A stretch of 64,000 nt of DNA from JAEMQF01 sp963850525. GTDB lineage: Bacteria > Pseudomonadota > Gammaproteobacteria > Burkholderiales > Burkholderiaceae_C. The position numbers and the translations under genes are program-made. Positions 8,595 to 16,183 of this stretch are shown here, in pieces. Within the stretch, counting starts at the first letter, position 1. Each line of letters begins with the position of its first letter. The DNA lies in assembly GCA_963850525.1 (NCBI GenBank), contig CAWKLQ010000008.1:992001-1056000 (forward strand). Reading direction: 5' to 3'. The notes below the pieces were generated by a model. The model saw nothing but the letters and a program-made list of their open reading frames with translations, ran no database searches and was not told the origin of the DNA.

Positions 8595-9191
8595 ATGAAA
8601 AACACCTACCTCGGCGCGTGCGCCGTGGCCGCAGGATTGCTTTGCTTTGGGAGCGCAAGCGCCAACGACCGGATTGAGAAAATTGTTCAGTTCAGTGGCG
8701 CCATCGGGTCGCAGCCGCTGGCAGTGGCAGCCGGAGCGAGTATCACAAACGACGTGGTGGGCATCCCACCGGGAGGCAGGCCCTGGGAGTTGCGCAAGCT
8801 GCGCGCGAGTGTCGACACCCAAGGCGTGTTGCGTGCCAAGGGCCACGGATTGATTCTCGGTGGCGGCAACAACATCGGGCGGCCCGGAATTCCCCGGAAT
8901 GTCCAGGCCACGCTGATCTGTTCAGCCACTGCGGCACCCCCTGTCGCCACGTCGCCGGCCTGGAACTCGGTCGCCGTCGCGCTGGACGAATTCGGCGACT
9001 TTTCCATCGACGCGCCGCTCAAACCCGTGGCGCCCAACCTGACCGCGGTTCCACCCAATCCGTGCAACTTCCCGATCCTGCTGATCCGCAATTCGACGGC
9101 AGCCACAGCGCCGGGAGCCGACCCGACCCCGGGCCCATGGTTCGCTGCGGGTATTCCCAGCCGCGCAAGCCGCGGCCACGACGACGATTGA
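8595..9191 (+). CDS. Exported protein of unknown function with short Asp-rich tail
   Basis: A 198-residue protein with a clear Sec signal peptide (MKNTYLGACAVAAGLLCFG, cleavage likely after ASA at about residue 23). The mature part is Gly/Pro/Ala-rich and beta-looking, with two cysteines ('LICSATAAPP', 'NPCNFPILLIRNS') that could form one disulfide. It ends in 'SRGHDDD', a short version of the Asp/His tails seen on other exported proteins up to 30 kb. I do not recognise the family. It may be related to small periplasmic proteins of the CHRD type, but the CHRD motifs are absent. Confidence 0.75.
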   Translation: MKNTYLGACAVAAGLLCFGSASANDRIEKIVQFSGAIGSQPLAVAAGASITNDVVGIPPGGRPWELRKLRASVDTQGVLRAKGHGLILGGGNNIGRPGIPRNVQATLICSATAAPPVATSPAWNSVAVALDEFGDFSIDAPLKPVAPNLTAVPPNPCNFPILLIRNSTAATAPGADPTPGPWFAAGIPSRASRGHDDD

Positions 9192-9311
9192 GTTCTATCA
9201 TGGGCAAGCGCACCTGCAGCCGATGAATCCATCGAGGCGCGTGCGCCAGTGTCGTCAGTCGTGACTTGCCTGTCGCGCTCTGGTGGCAGGCACCTACCCG
9301 AGGAGCAACGC

Positions 9312-9740
9312 ATGAAGCCCAAGTCCAACGAAGAGTATGTGCAGATCGACGCGGTGAAGTGGAAGCCCTTCCCGGACGCCTTCTCCGCCGGCGGCATCCG
9401 CTGGAAGCTGCTGCACGTGTCCCCCGGCCACGGCGCGTGGACGGCGATCTTTGATTGCCCGGCAGGTTCGTCGTTCGCGCCGCACATCCACGCCGGCCCC
9501 GGCGAATACTTCCTCACCAAAGGCAAGATGGACGTGCGCGGCGGCAAAGCTGCCGGCGGCGACACGGCGATCGCGCCAGGCTACGGCTTCGAATCATCGG
9601 GCGCGCGCCACGACAAGACCTTCTTCCCGATCGACAGCGAGTTCTACATGACCTTCCTCGGGCCGCTGACCTTCATCAAGCCCGATGGCTCGCCGATCGC
9701 GGTGATAGGCTGGGAAGAAGCCCAAGGGGCATGGGGGTGA
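9312..9740 (+). CDS. Cupin-domain protein (acetylacetone-dioxygenase-like)
   Basis: A 142-residue single cupin. The metal-binding motif 1 is 'FAPHIHAGPGEYFLTKGKMD', with two His and one Glu, and the second His is in 'SGARHDKTFFP'. The overall layout resembles small mononuclear-iron cupin dioxygenases of the Dke1/acetylacetone-cleaving type. It could be an oxygenase acting on a small diketone or a non-enzymatic cupin. GGAG lies 7-8 bp upstream of ATG 9312. The frame upstream of that Met is open but looks non-coding. Confidence 0.82.
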   Translation: MKPKSNEEYVQIDAVKWKPFPDAFSAGGIRWKLLHVSPGHGAWTAIFDCPAGSSFAPHIHAGPGEYFLTKGKMDVRGGKAAGGDTAIAPGYGFESSGARHDKTFFPIDSEFYMTFLGPLTFIKPDGSPIAVIGWEEAQGAWG

Positions 9741-9747
9741 GCCCGGA

Positions 9748-9774
9748 CACGAAGGCTCCTGAGGAGCCTTCGTG
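9748..9774. terminator. Perfect 12-bp hairpin after the cupin gene
   Basis: CACGAAGGCTCC and its exact reverse complement flank a TGA loop, starting 8 bp after the cupin stop. There is no run of T after it, so termination strength is uncertain, but the position and perfect stem fit an intrinsic terminator. Confidence 0.6.
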
Positions 9775-9818
9775 CCTGGCGAACGGCCCGAGCTCTGCGA
9801 GGGACTGAGGCTGCGCGT

Positions 9819-9838
9819 AAGCGCCCGGAAGGGCGCTT
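9819..9838. terminator. Short hairpin with GGAA tetraloop
   Basis: AAGCGCCC-GGAA-GGGCGCTT, 8-bp stem, followed by TTC. It lies between the convergent cupin and DUF3299 genes and can serve as a terminator in either direction. Confidence 0.55.
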
Positions 9839-9955
9839 TCGGCCGCCGAAGAAGGCCTGGGAAACACGGGGAAACACGAGCCTGGCCCCTTTATCCGATA
9901 GCCGCAGGCAACCGGTGGTCCCGCGGCGGCGCGTCACGCCGCGCAGGAGACCGGC

Positions 9956-10612
9956 CTATTCCTTGTAGCGCTCGACGCGGCTCGCACGCAGCGAATAGCC
10001 CACGTCCACATCGGCCGCCCCGTCCACCAAGTGCAGCGAGCGCTTTGCGCTGCCCGCTGCCATGCGGCCGGTGACCCAAACCGCGTCGAACGCGCCGGCC
10101 GTCTCGAAGGGTTTGTCGGCCTTCACGTGAACGATTTGATTCGGTGGCGGCGGCGGCGTGTGAATGCAGGCGCCGATCCATGGCACGAGCAGGAACTCGC
10201 TGACGAGCTTGCCGTTGAATTCGAGCGGCAGCAGGTAGCCCGGCAAACGCACCAGTTTGCCGTCGAGTTCCGGGTTCGTCGCCTTGCTCAGCGCCTGCTG
10301 TTTCGCAGCGAGTTCGCTGCGCCGCGCGAGCAGGCCTTCCGTATCGATGCCTGACTTCTGCAGCTTGGCCGCGGCGGCGCGTTCGGTCGCAATCTCCGTC
10401 GACGACAAGTCGACGCCGCGCGCCTTGCGGTCGCGCAGCGCCGCCACGTCGACGAAGGCTTCGAGCTGTTCTTCAGTCAGCCTGGCAAACGGGTTCTCCG
10501 CCGCGGACAGCTTCAGCGCCAGGTTCTCCCAGCCGATCTTGCGCGGCTCTTCGGCTGCGAGCGCTGCGACGGGCAGCGCACCGCCGACAACGATCAGGCG
10601 TCGACGCAGCAT
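9956..10612 (-). CDS. DUF3299 family exported protein
   Basis: A 218-residue protein with a short signal peptide (MLRRRLIVVGGALPVAALAA). A helical middle segment ('LTEEQLEAFVDVAALRDRKA') is followed by the DUF3299 signature: 'VRLPGYLLPLEFNG', 'EFLLVPWIGACIHTPPPPPN' with its Cys/His pair, and 'PFETAGAFDAVWVTGRM'. The family is often found near ABC-type lipoprotein exporters, but not here. Function unknown. The Arg pair near the start does not make a convincing Tat motif. Confidence 0.85.
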   Translation of the reverse strand: MLRRRLIVVGGALPVAALAAEEPRKIGWENLALKLSAAENPFARLTEEQLEAFVDVAALRDRKARGVDLSSTEIATERAAAAKLQKSGIDTEGLLARRSELAAKQQALSKATNPELDGKLVRLPGYLLPLEFNGKLVSEFLLVPWIGACIHTPPPPPNQIVHVKADKPFETAGAFDAVWVTGRMAAGSAKRSLHLVDGAADVDVGYSLRASRVERYKE

Positions 10613-10687
10613 CGGTTTTGAGGGTCGCCGGGCCAGCAGGCTGGCCGGCCGCGGCGCCGGCTCAACGGCGGGCCGAAGCCAGGGCGA

Positions 10688-12154
10688 TCAGCGACACTGC
10701 GAATGGCGATGGTCGCGATGCCTCTTCCCCTTCGCCCAACGCTTGTCGTTCGTGTCGAACACCTGCGGAACGAAAAAGTCGTTCGGGTCGACGAGCATGC
10801 GGAACTCGGGCCACTCGCCTTGCGGGAAGCCCATGTTTAGCGCCGTCTCGCGCCAGTTGATCTTGTGATAAAGCGCCGAGCCTGCCTGCGCCACGTCGGT
10901 CACGTGGCCGGGGTAGTAGACCTTGGGCTTGAGGTGCTGGATGTACTGGATGATGTCGCGCTGCTGGTTGTTGGCCGCACCCAGGCTGACGATCGACCCC
11001 AGCAACACGTCGGTGGGCGGCAGGTTGTCCATGATCGAGAACAGCCCCTTGCCGATTTCTCCGGCCAGCGCGATCGCCGGGCCGTTGTTCACCGGGTCGT
11101 TGTATTGCGCCAGCGAAATCAGGCCGGGCGATCCGGCACCAATGCCCTCTTTCACCGGGCCGGCCGAGTTGACGTACGCAAAGGTGAAGTCGTTGTCTGC
11201 CTTGCGAACGACAAAGTGGAAGAAGATTTCGATGATTCCCGCTGGGCCGCCAAACCCCGAGGTCGTGGTGTTGATCTGCCCGGGCACGCGCAGCGCCGCG
11301 TTGGCCGGCGGCGTGAACGGCGTGCCGACGGGAAACATCGCCGGGTAGGTGATCGCCGGTGTGGGCGTTTCGATGACGCGCCCGCCATAACGGGGATCGC
11401 CCAGGTTGAACAGCGGCGTGTGCGGGAACGACGGGTCGACCGGCGAATTGCCCGAGTGGATGTGCTTGAACGTGAGGATGCAGATGTCCGGGTCGAACTG
11501 CGTGATGCGCCGCACCGTCGTCGTGCCACCGCTCGGATTCGCGAGCGTTCCGGTGTATTCGCCCGGCGGCGAATTGCGCGGCACCGCGTCCATGCATTTG
11601 ACCGGCTCGCCGTCGGGAATGATTTTCGCGCCGCCGTTGTGCAGGTTCGGGTCGTTCCACATGCGCGTCACGTCGAGTTGCATCACGTCGCAGGTTTCCG
11701 GCGCGGCGTAAATCGTCGCGCCGGTCCACTTCGCGATGTAGGCGGCGTTGTCGGCGTGGTCGCCGTGGCCGTGGCCGAGGAAGATGGCCTCGGGCCGGGC
11801 GTCGACGAAGTCCTTCGGCAGCACCGGCGAGCGGCGTTTGTCCAGCGGCGCAGTGGGCAGCTCGGGCCGGTTGATGTAGCTGTCCAGCAGCATCACCCGC
11901 CCCATCACGGAGGCGACGTAGGTCGTGTTCGTCGCCCACGAGAAGATCACCTTGTCCTTCTTCACGCGGCCGCGCCGATCGACGTTTTCGACGCCGAAGA
12001 ACTTCTGCCGCGCCTGCACGAGCGCGGGGTTGGCCGCCGGGCCGCGGTGGTCGTCGTCATCGTCGTCGTCTCGGTCGCTGGCCATCGCGCCGCCCGGTAC
12101 GGCGCTGGCGAGCAGCAACGAGCCAATGCACAGCAACCTTCTCCACACGTTCAT
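10688..12154 (-). CDS. Exported MBL-fold metallo-hydrolase with N-terminal Asp run
   Basis: A 488-residue protein. The signal peptide ends at 'GGAMA' (about residue 25), and the mature protein opens with an acidic run, SDRDDDDDDDHRG. The metallo-beta-lactamase metal motif is 'HGHGDHAD' (His128, His130, Asp132, His133), preceded by 'VMLLDSYINRPELP'. More ligands are likely in 'TFKHIHSGNS' and 'VYYPGHVTDV'. The C-terminus is basic and His-rich (KRHRDHRHSQCR). The enzyme probably hydrolyses an ester, lactone or similar bond outside the cytoplasm; the substrate is unknown. It sits 54 bp downstream of the DUF6351 gene and is probably co-transcribed with it. Confidence 0.85.
   Translation of the reverse strand: MNVWRRLLCIGSLLLASAVPGGAMASDRDDDDDDDHRGPAANPALVQARQKFFGVENVDRRGRVKKDKVIFSWATNTTYVASVMGRVMLLDSYINRPELPTAPLDKRRSPVLPKDFVDARPEAIFLGHGHGDHADNAAYIAKWTGATIYAAPETCDVMQLDVTRMWNDPNLHNGGAKIIPDGEPVKCMDAVPRNSPPGEYTGTLANPSGGTTTVRRITQFDPDICILTFKHIHSGNSPVDPSFPHTPLFNLGDPRYGGRVIETPTPAITYPAMFPVGTPFTPPANAALRVPGQINTTTSGFGGPAGIIEIFFHFVVRKADNDFTFAYVNSAGPVKEGIGAGSPGLISLAQYNDPVNNGPAIALAGEIGKGLFSIMDNLPPTDVLLGSIVSLGAANNQQRDIIQYIQHLKPKVYYPGHVTDVAQAGSALYHKINWRETALNMGFPQGEWPEFRMLVDPNDFFVPQVFDTNDKRWAKGKRHRDHRHSQCR
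12047..12080. repeat. GTC/GAC trinucleotide run encoding an Asp-rich segment
   Basis: Nearly pure GTC/ATC triplets on the plus strand, read on the minus strand as the Asp run at the mature N-terminus of the MBL hydrolase. It is one of several such runs in the exported-protein cluster. Confidence 0.8.
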
Positions 12155-12208
12155 TTGGCGTCTCCTCGAAGTTGATGGTCACGCGTCCGCGCTGCAGTCT
12201 CCGCGAGT

Positions 12209-13396
12209 TCAGTCCCGATCCCTGTCGTCATGATCCCGATGGTCACCGTCCCGGTTCGTGATGTCGAACACCAGGTTCTCCGGCGCGGGCCCGAACGACG
12301 CCCACGGCACGACGCGCGCTTCGCCCACGCCGCGGCGCGACCAGTCGCACACGCCGCGCGGGAAAATGCCTTGCAGCCGGTCCATCTCGGCGCTGGTGAG
12401 CGTCGCCGTGTAGTCGCGCGCGCTCACCGGCTTCAACCTGCATTTCATAATGTCCGCGGCGAGCGGCCCACCGGCCACAAGACGCGGAAATCCAAACGAC
12501 GGGAACTGCGTGTTGCAAGTCGAGTTGGGCGCGCTGCCGAAAGTCTGCGGCTCGGCGATGAACTGGGCGCTGCTGGCCCAGCAGCCGTCGCGCGCGGCGT
12601 CGGGCTTGTTGCGCGCCACCTTGTCGCGCGGGCTGCGCCGCGAGCTGTCATCGGCCACGGCCTCGACCCACTCGATGAACATGTTCCACGCCGCGGGATA
12701 GGGCACCGCGCCGCGCCACATCACGTGGTTGTCGGTGTCGCGGTTGTGCTTGACCATGCGCTCGCGCGTCGCGAAATGGGTCCACTGGTAGTGGTAGCCG
12801 GCGTCGTCGTTGTAGATGCCGGTGATGTCCACCAGCGGAATCGACGCCAGGCCGCCGCTGCCGACGAATTGCAGCCCGCTTTGCTGGGCGCGGCGAATCG
12901 CGCCGCGGTCGCCGACCGAGCGCGCCGCCACGAAATTCGCATCCTGATCGAAGCCGCCGATGCCTTCGTTCAGGTCGAGGAACTGCTTGACCGTGATCGT
13001 TCCCGCATTCAGCGCCTGCAGTCCGTATTGCACACCCGTGTTGTCGAACGGGCGCAGCGCGAAGCCGGTCGCCGGGTCGGTGCCGTAGATGTTGCGCGAC
13101 GCATCATAGACCGTGCCGCGCGCGCCGCCTGGGTTGGTGAGTGGGTGATAGCGCAGGGCGGCCGGAACCGCGGCGAGGAAGGGCGCCGACACATAACCCG
13201 AAATCCCAGGGGACATGCGCCCCGGCACCGGGTCGGTGCGGCCCGATTGGCGCGCTGCGTCGATGAAGGCCGTCATCGGGTCCGCAGGCGCCGCCGTGGC
13301 CTTGTAGCCGGAGATCGCGATTTTCTGCGCGGCGGTGAACCGAATCCGATTCTCAGTCGCTGCGACGCTGCTCGCATGTGGCGCGCTGCTGCTCAC
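12209..13396 (-). CDS. DUF6351-like protein, N-terminally truncated, acidic C-terminal tail
   Basis: 395 residues that look like the C-terminal half of DUF6351 proteins: 'NEGIGGFDQDANFVAARSV', 'GGLASIPLVDITGIYND', 'HFATRERMVKHNRDTDNHVM', 'AEPQTFGSAPNSTCNTQFP', 'PLAADIMKCRLKPVSARDYT' and 'IFPRGVCDWSRRGV'. By my recollection family members are about 700 residues and exported. Here the N-terminal half and any signal peptide are absent, and CHRD lies only about 120 bp upstream. GTG 13396 is chosen because GGAG lies 5 bp before it; a TTG at 13417 is possible. It ends in 'GDHRDHDDRDRD'. It may be a remnant or a shortened cytoplasmic derivative. Confidence 0.6.
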   Translation of the reverse strand: MSSSAPHASSVAATENRIRFTAAQKIAISGYKATAAPADPMTAFIDAARQSGRTDPVPGRMSPGISGYVSAPFLAAVPAALRYHPLTNPGGARGTVYDASRNIYGTDPATGFALRPFDNTGVQYGLQALNAGTITVKQFLDLNEGIGGFDQDANFVAARSVGDRGAIRRAQQSGLQFVGSGGLASIPLVDITGIYNDDAGYHYQWTHFATRERMVKHNRDTDNHVMWRGAVPYPAAWNMFIEWVEAVADDSSRRSPRDKVARNKPDAARDGCWASSAQFIAEPQTFGSAPNSTCNTQFPSFGFPRLVAGGPLAADIMKCRLKPVSARDYTATLTSAEMDRLQGIFPRGVCDWSRRGVGEARVVPWASFGPAPENLVFDITNRDGDHRDHDDRDRD

Positions 13397-13515
13397 TTGG
13401 CTCTCCGAAAGTTGCAAATTGCAGGGGTGGAATCTCAGTCGTCGTGCGGGCGATCAGGTTGCTCCTCGGTGTGTCTTGTCTTGCGGTCGGCCCCGCGACG
13501 CCGGCCCTGGGGGGA

Positions 13516-14115
13516 TCAATGCTTGTGGTCGTCGCCGCCGTCGCGCTCGTCCTCCTTGCGCATGCCGCGCCCGCGCGTCTGGCCGCGGATTTCGCCGCCG
13601 GGGGAAAGCGTGGTGTGCACGTTCACGTAAGCGACACCGGCGCGCATTGCCGCAAGAGCCTCGGCGAGTTCGGTCGCCGCAAGCTGCTGCCCGCCGGTAG
13701 GTGCGACCGGCGTGCCCAATACGTTGGCCGCCGTGATGCGCCCGCTGACGCTGAATTCGCCCGCTTGGCCCGCTGTGTTGACCTGGCAGTCCGGCGCCTG
13801 GATCGGTGCCGCCGGGCCCGGATTCGTGGTGGTGCGGCACAGCCAGATCACGATCGGCCCGTTCACGCTCTTCTGCGCGAAGTGGATGTGCGACTGTGTG
13901 ATCACGCCCTGCAGGCCGCCGTACGTGAGTTCATAGTCGAAGTACGAGCCATCGGCGGCGACGTCGGCAACAAAGCGGCCGCTCGCCACCGTCGACACAG
14001 CCGGCACTTCGTTGTAACCGGTCAGACGCGCTCGAATCCTGTCCTTGCCGTCGGCCATCACGCCCGACGCGGCGACGCCCAGGAGTGATGCCGCCACCAC
14101 CAAATACGTTTTCAT
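13516..14115 (-). CDS. Exported CHRD-domain protein with charged tail
   Basis: A 199-residue protein with signal peptide MKTYLVVAASLLGVAASGVMA. The CHRD beta domain follows: 'RLTGYNEVPAVSTVASGRF', 'FDYELTYGGLQGVITQSHIH', and the closing 'GVAYVNVHTTLSPGGEIRGQ'. CHRD was named from chordin and occurs in many bacterial secreted proteins; its role in bacteria is not established. It ends in 'RKEDERDGGDDHKH', another member of the Asp/His tail set. A clean GGAGA lies 6 bp before the start. It has its own upstream region of 268 bp carrying the cluster motif. Confidence 0.9.
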   Translation of the reverse strand: MKTYLVVAASLLGVAASGVMADGKDRIRARLTGYNEVPAVSTVASGRFVADVAADGSYFDYELTYGGLQGVITQSHIHFAQKSVNGPIVIWLCRTTTNPGPAAPIQAPDCQVNTAGQAGEFSVSGRITAANVLGTPVAPTGGQQLAATELAEALAAMRAGVAYVNVHTTLSPGGEIRGQTRGRGMRKEDERDGGDDHKH

Positions 14116-14220
14116 TGAAGTCTCCTATTCGCGATTGCACGTGGAAGCCACGCGAGGCGTATACGTTCGATCTGGGCCGATCCTATGAGCGAGGTGGGTC
14201 CGGTTGCGGCGTGCGACCAT

Positions 14221-14265
14221 TTAATGTCGATATTCCGCGAGAGATAGCGAAAAACCTAAAGTCGG
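14221..14265 (-). promoter_or_regulatory. Cluster motif copy upstream of the CHRD gene
   Basis: On the minus strand it reads CGACTTTAGGTTTTTCGCTA, followed by CTCGCGGAATATCGACATTA. The first block is nearly identical to the one upstream of SGNH hydrolase B, and the second resembles the copy upstream of the large alpha/beta hydrolase. It lies 106-150 bp upstream of the CHRD start. It is probably a regulator site or part of the promoter. Confidence 0.5.
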
Positions 14266-14383
14266 GGCAGCGATGAGCGGCGCGCGGTCCAGCGGCTCCC
14301 GAGAGACTCTGAGGGTTTTCCAGGGGAGCGAGCCGGGCCAGAAAAGGGGGCCGCGACCTCAGCCTGCGCCCCCGGTCAGTCAA

Positions 14384-16111
14384 TCAATCGTCCCTGTCCC
14401 GCGAGGAGTGTTCGCCGTGCCTGGACTCGCGGCACTCGCGGCGCGACGTGCCGCCTTCGCGGTAATCGAGCCTGCCGTTGACCTCATGCCTGTACTTCAC
14501 GAGCACGCTGTCGCACACCTCGTCGCGCGTCTCGAGGTTGCCGCCGCAGTGGAAGTTGGCTGCGTCGTCGGTGCTGCCGCTGCCGTTGTAGATGGCGGTC
14601 TGCGGGTAGGGGCACAGCGGCCGCGTGCGCGTGATCACTCCGCCGGTCGTGACGGTGGCGATGATGGTCTCGGGCGCGACCCTGTTCTCGACCCAATTGA
14701 CGAGTGCATCGAACAGGCCCTGCGGTTGCGGGCCCGTGCCGCCACCGCAATGCGCGACGCCGGGTGCGCGGAACAGGCGGTAGAACCTCTGCACCTTGCG
14801 GAAATCGCCGTCGTGGTGTCGGCCATGGCGCTGCGCCATCTGGCGGTAGAAGTGCAGCACGCCCTGCGGCATGATCAACTGGTCGTTGCCGCCGACGAAG
14901 GTGAGCAGCTTGCCGCCGTGGGCGCGGAATTCGTCGAAGTCATCGATCGTGTCGGTCACGTCGGCGATGTTGCGCGAGCCCTGCTGCGCCACGTCGGCGT
15001 AGCTCAGGGTCGAGACCGTCTTCCAGCCGAACACGGGGTTGTGCGTGTTCCAGTGGAACTGCGTCACGCCCAGCGCGAACGGGTTGGTGCCGTTCAGGCC
15101 GCCGAGGTTGGTGCCGCGGTCCAGGCCAAACCAGATGCGTTTGCCATCGGCATTGCGCGGGCCGTCCCAGATGCGGTCGATCGCTTCCGCCTCGGCGGCG
15201 CTCAGGCAGTTCGTGGCCGGCGCGCCGACCGCGCCGCAGATGTTCGCCTTGGCGCTGAAGGTGCAAGCGCGCGGCTCGTCGATCACCCCGTCCACCACGC
15301 CGTCGGCGGCATCGCAGGCGGCCACTGCCGAGGCCGTGGTTTGCGTCAGCTTCGCCGCGGTGATCGGGGCGCCGACGAGGTCTTTCATGACGATCTGGCC
15401 CCACATCTGCGCCGTCTGGAAGCGCGTCCAGTAGATCGCCGGTGCGTTGGCCAACACGCCGTCGAGTTCGCGGCCGAGTTCCTGCGCCAGCAGATAACCC
15501 TGGCGGCCGCCGGTGGAACAGCCGTTCCAGTAGTTGTACGCCGGCCGGGTGCCGTAGTAGGCGGCGGCGATTTGTTTGGACAGCAACACCTGCTGCTTGA
15601 TGCCGTTGCGGATGAAATCGTTGATGAACTGCAGGTTGTACGTGCCGTCGGCGTTCACGCCGGGCTCGCAGTTGCCGCCCACATGGCCGGTGTCGGTGCC
15701 CGAGCCCACGTAGCCGGCGTTCACCGGTGCGTTCACGGCCAGGCTGCCCGAGCAGCCGCCGCCGCCGATGCCCTGCGTGCGGCCGTTCCATGCGCCCACC
15801 ACGCCGCCGATGCCGCCGTCCAGCGGCCCGAGCGGCAGGCCGATCCGCACGTTGATGTTCTGCTGCGGCGAGGTGCCGTAGAGCACGTCGACGCGGCAAT
15901 GCGCGACGTTCGCGCCGGCCGCGGGAATGATGCTCGCGGCGACCGTCTTGATTCCCGGCGCGCCGACGAGCCCGCCCTTCGCGCCGGCGAGCTCCGAGCA
16001 CAGCAGCGGCGGGCTGCTCGGTGCGGGTGCTCGATGCCGGTCGTGGGCCGAGGCGGATGCGCTGGCCAGCACAACGAACAGAGCAGCAGGCAGGTGCGAC
16101 AGGTAGGTCAT
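14384..16111 (-). CDS. Tannase/feruloyl esterase family hydrolase 1 (exported)
   Basis: A 575-residue alpha/beta hydrolase. The signal peptide ends near 'ASASA' and is followed by 'HDRHRAP'. The nucleophile is Ser199 in 'NYWNGCSTGGRQG', with Cys198 beside it. The acid is in 'FVGGNDQLIMP' and the catalytic His in 'GVAHCGGGTG', again next to a Cys. This CS-D-HC arrangement, with the two Cys bridged, defines the tannase family. 'CDAADGVVDGVIDEP' is the Ca-binding lid region. Members cleave phenolic esters such as gallates, ferulates or MHET. It ends in 'RHGEHSSRDRDD'. It is 72 bp downstream of the large alpha/beta hydrolase and probably in the same transcript. Confidence 0.93.
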   Translation of the reverse strand: MTYLSHLPAALFVVLASASASAHDRHRAPAPSSPPLLCSELAGAKGGLVGAPGIKTVAASIIPAAGANVAHCRVDVLYGTSPQQNINVRIGLPLGPLDGGIGGVVGAWNGRTQGIGGGGCSGSLAVNAPVNAGYVGSGTDTGHVGGNCEPGVNADGTYNLQFINDFIRNGIKQQVLLSKQIAAAYYGTRPAYNYWNGCSTGGRQGYLLAQELGRELDGVLANAPAIYWTRFQTAQMWGQIVMKDLVGAPITAAKLTQTTASAVAACDAADGVVDGVIDEPRACTFSAKANICGAVGAPATNCLSAAEAEAIDRIWDGPRNADGKRIWFGLDRGTNLGGLNGTNPFALGVTQFHWNTHNPVFGWKTVSTLSYADVAQQGSRNIADVTDTIDDFDEFRAHGGKLLTFVGGNDQLIMPQGVLHFYRQMAQRHGRHHDGDFRKVQRFYRLFRAPGVAHCGGGTGPQPQGLFDALVNWVENRVAPETIIATVTTGGVITRTRPLCPYPQTAIYNGSGSTDDAANFHCGGNLETRDEVCDSVLVKYRHEVNGRLDYREGGTSRRECRESRHGEHSSRDRDD

Positions 16112-16183
16112 GTGGGCCCCAACGGATGCGAGATGGACCGAGCCGCTCGCGAGCGGCCCGGTCGGTTGCTGAACACTGGAAGG

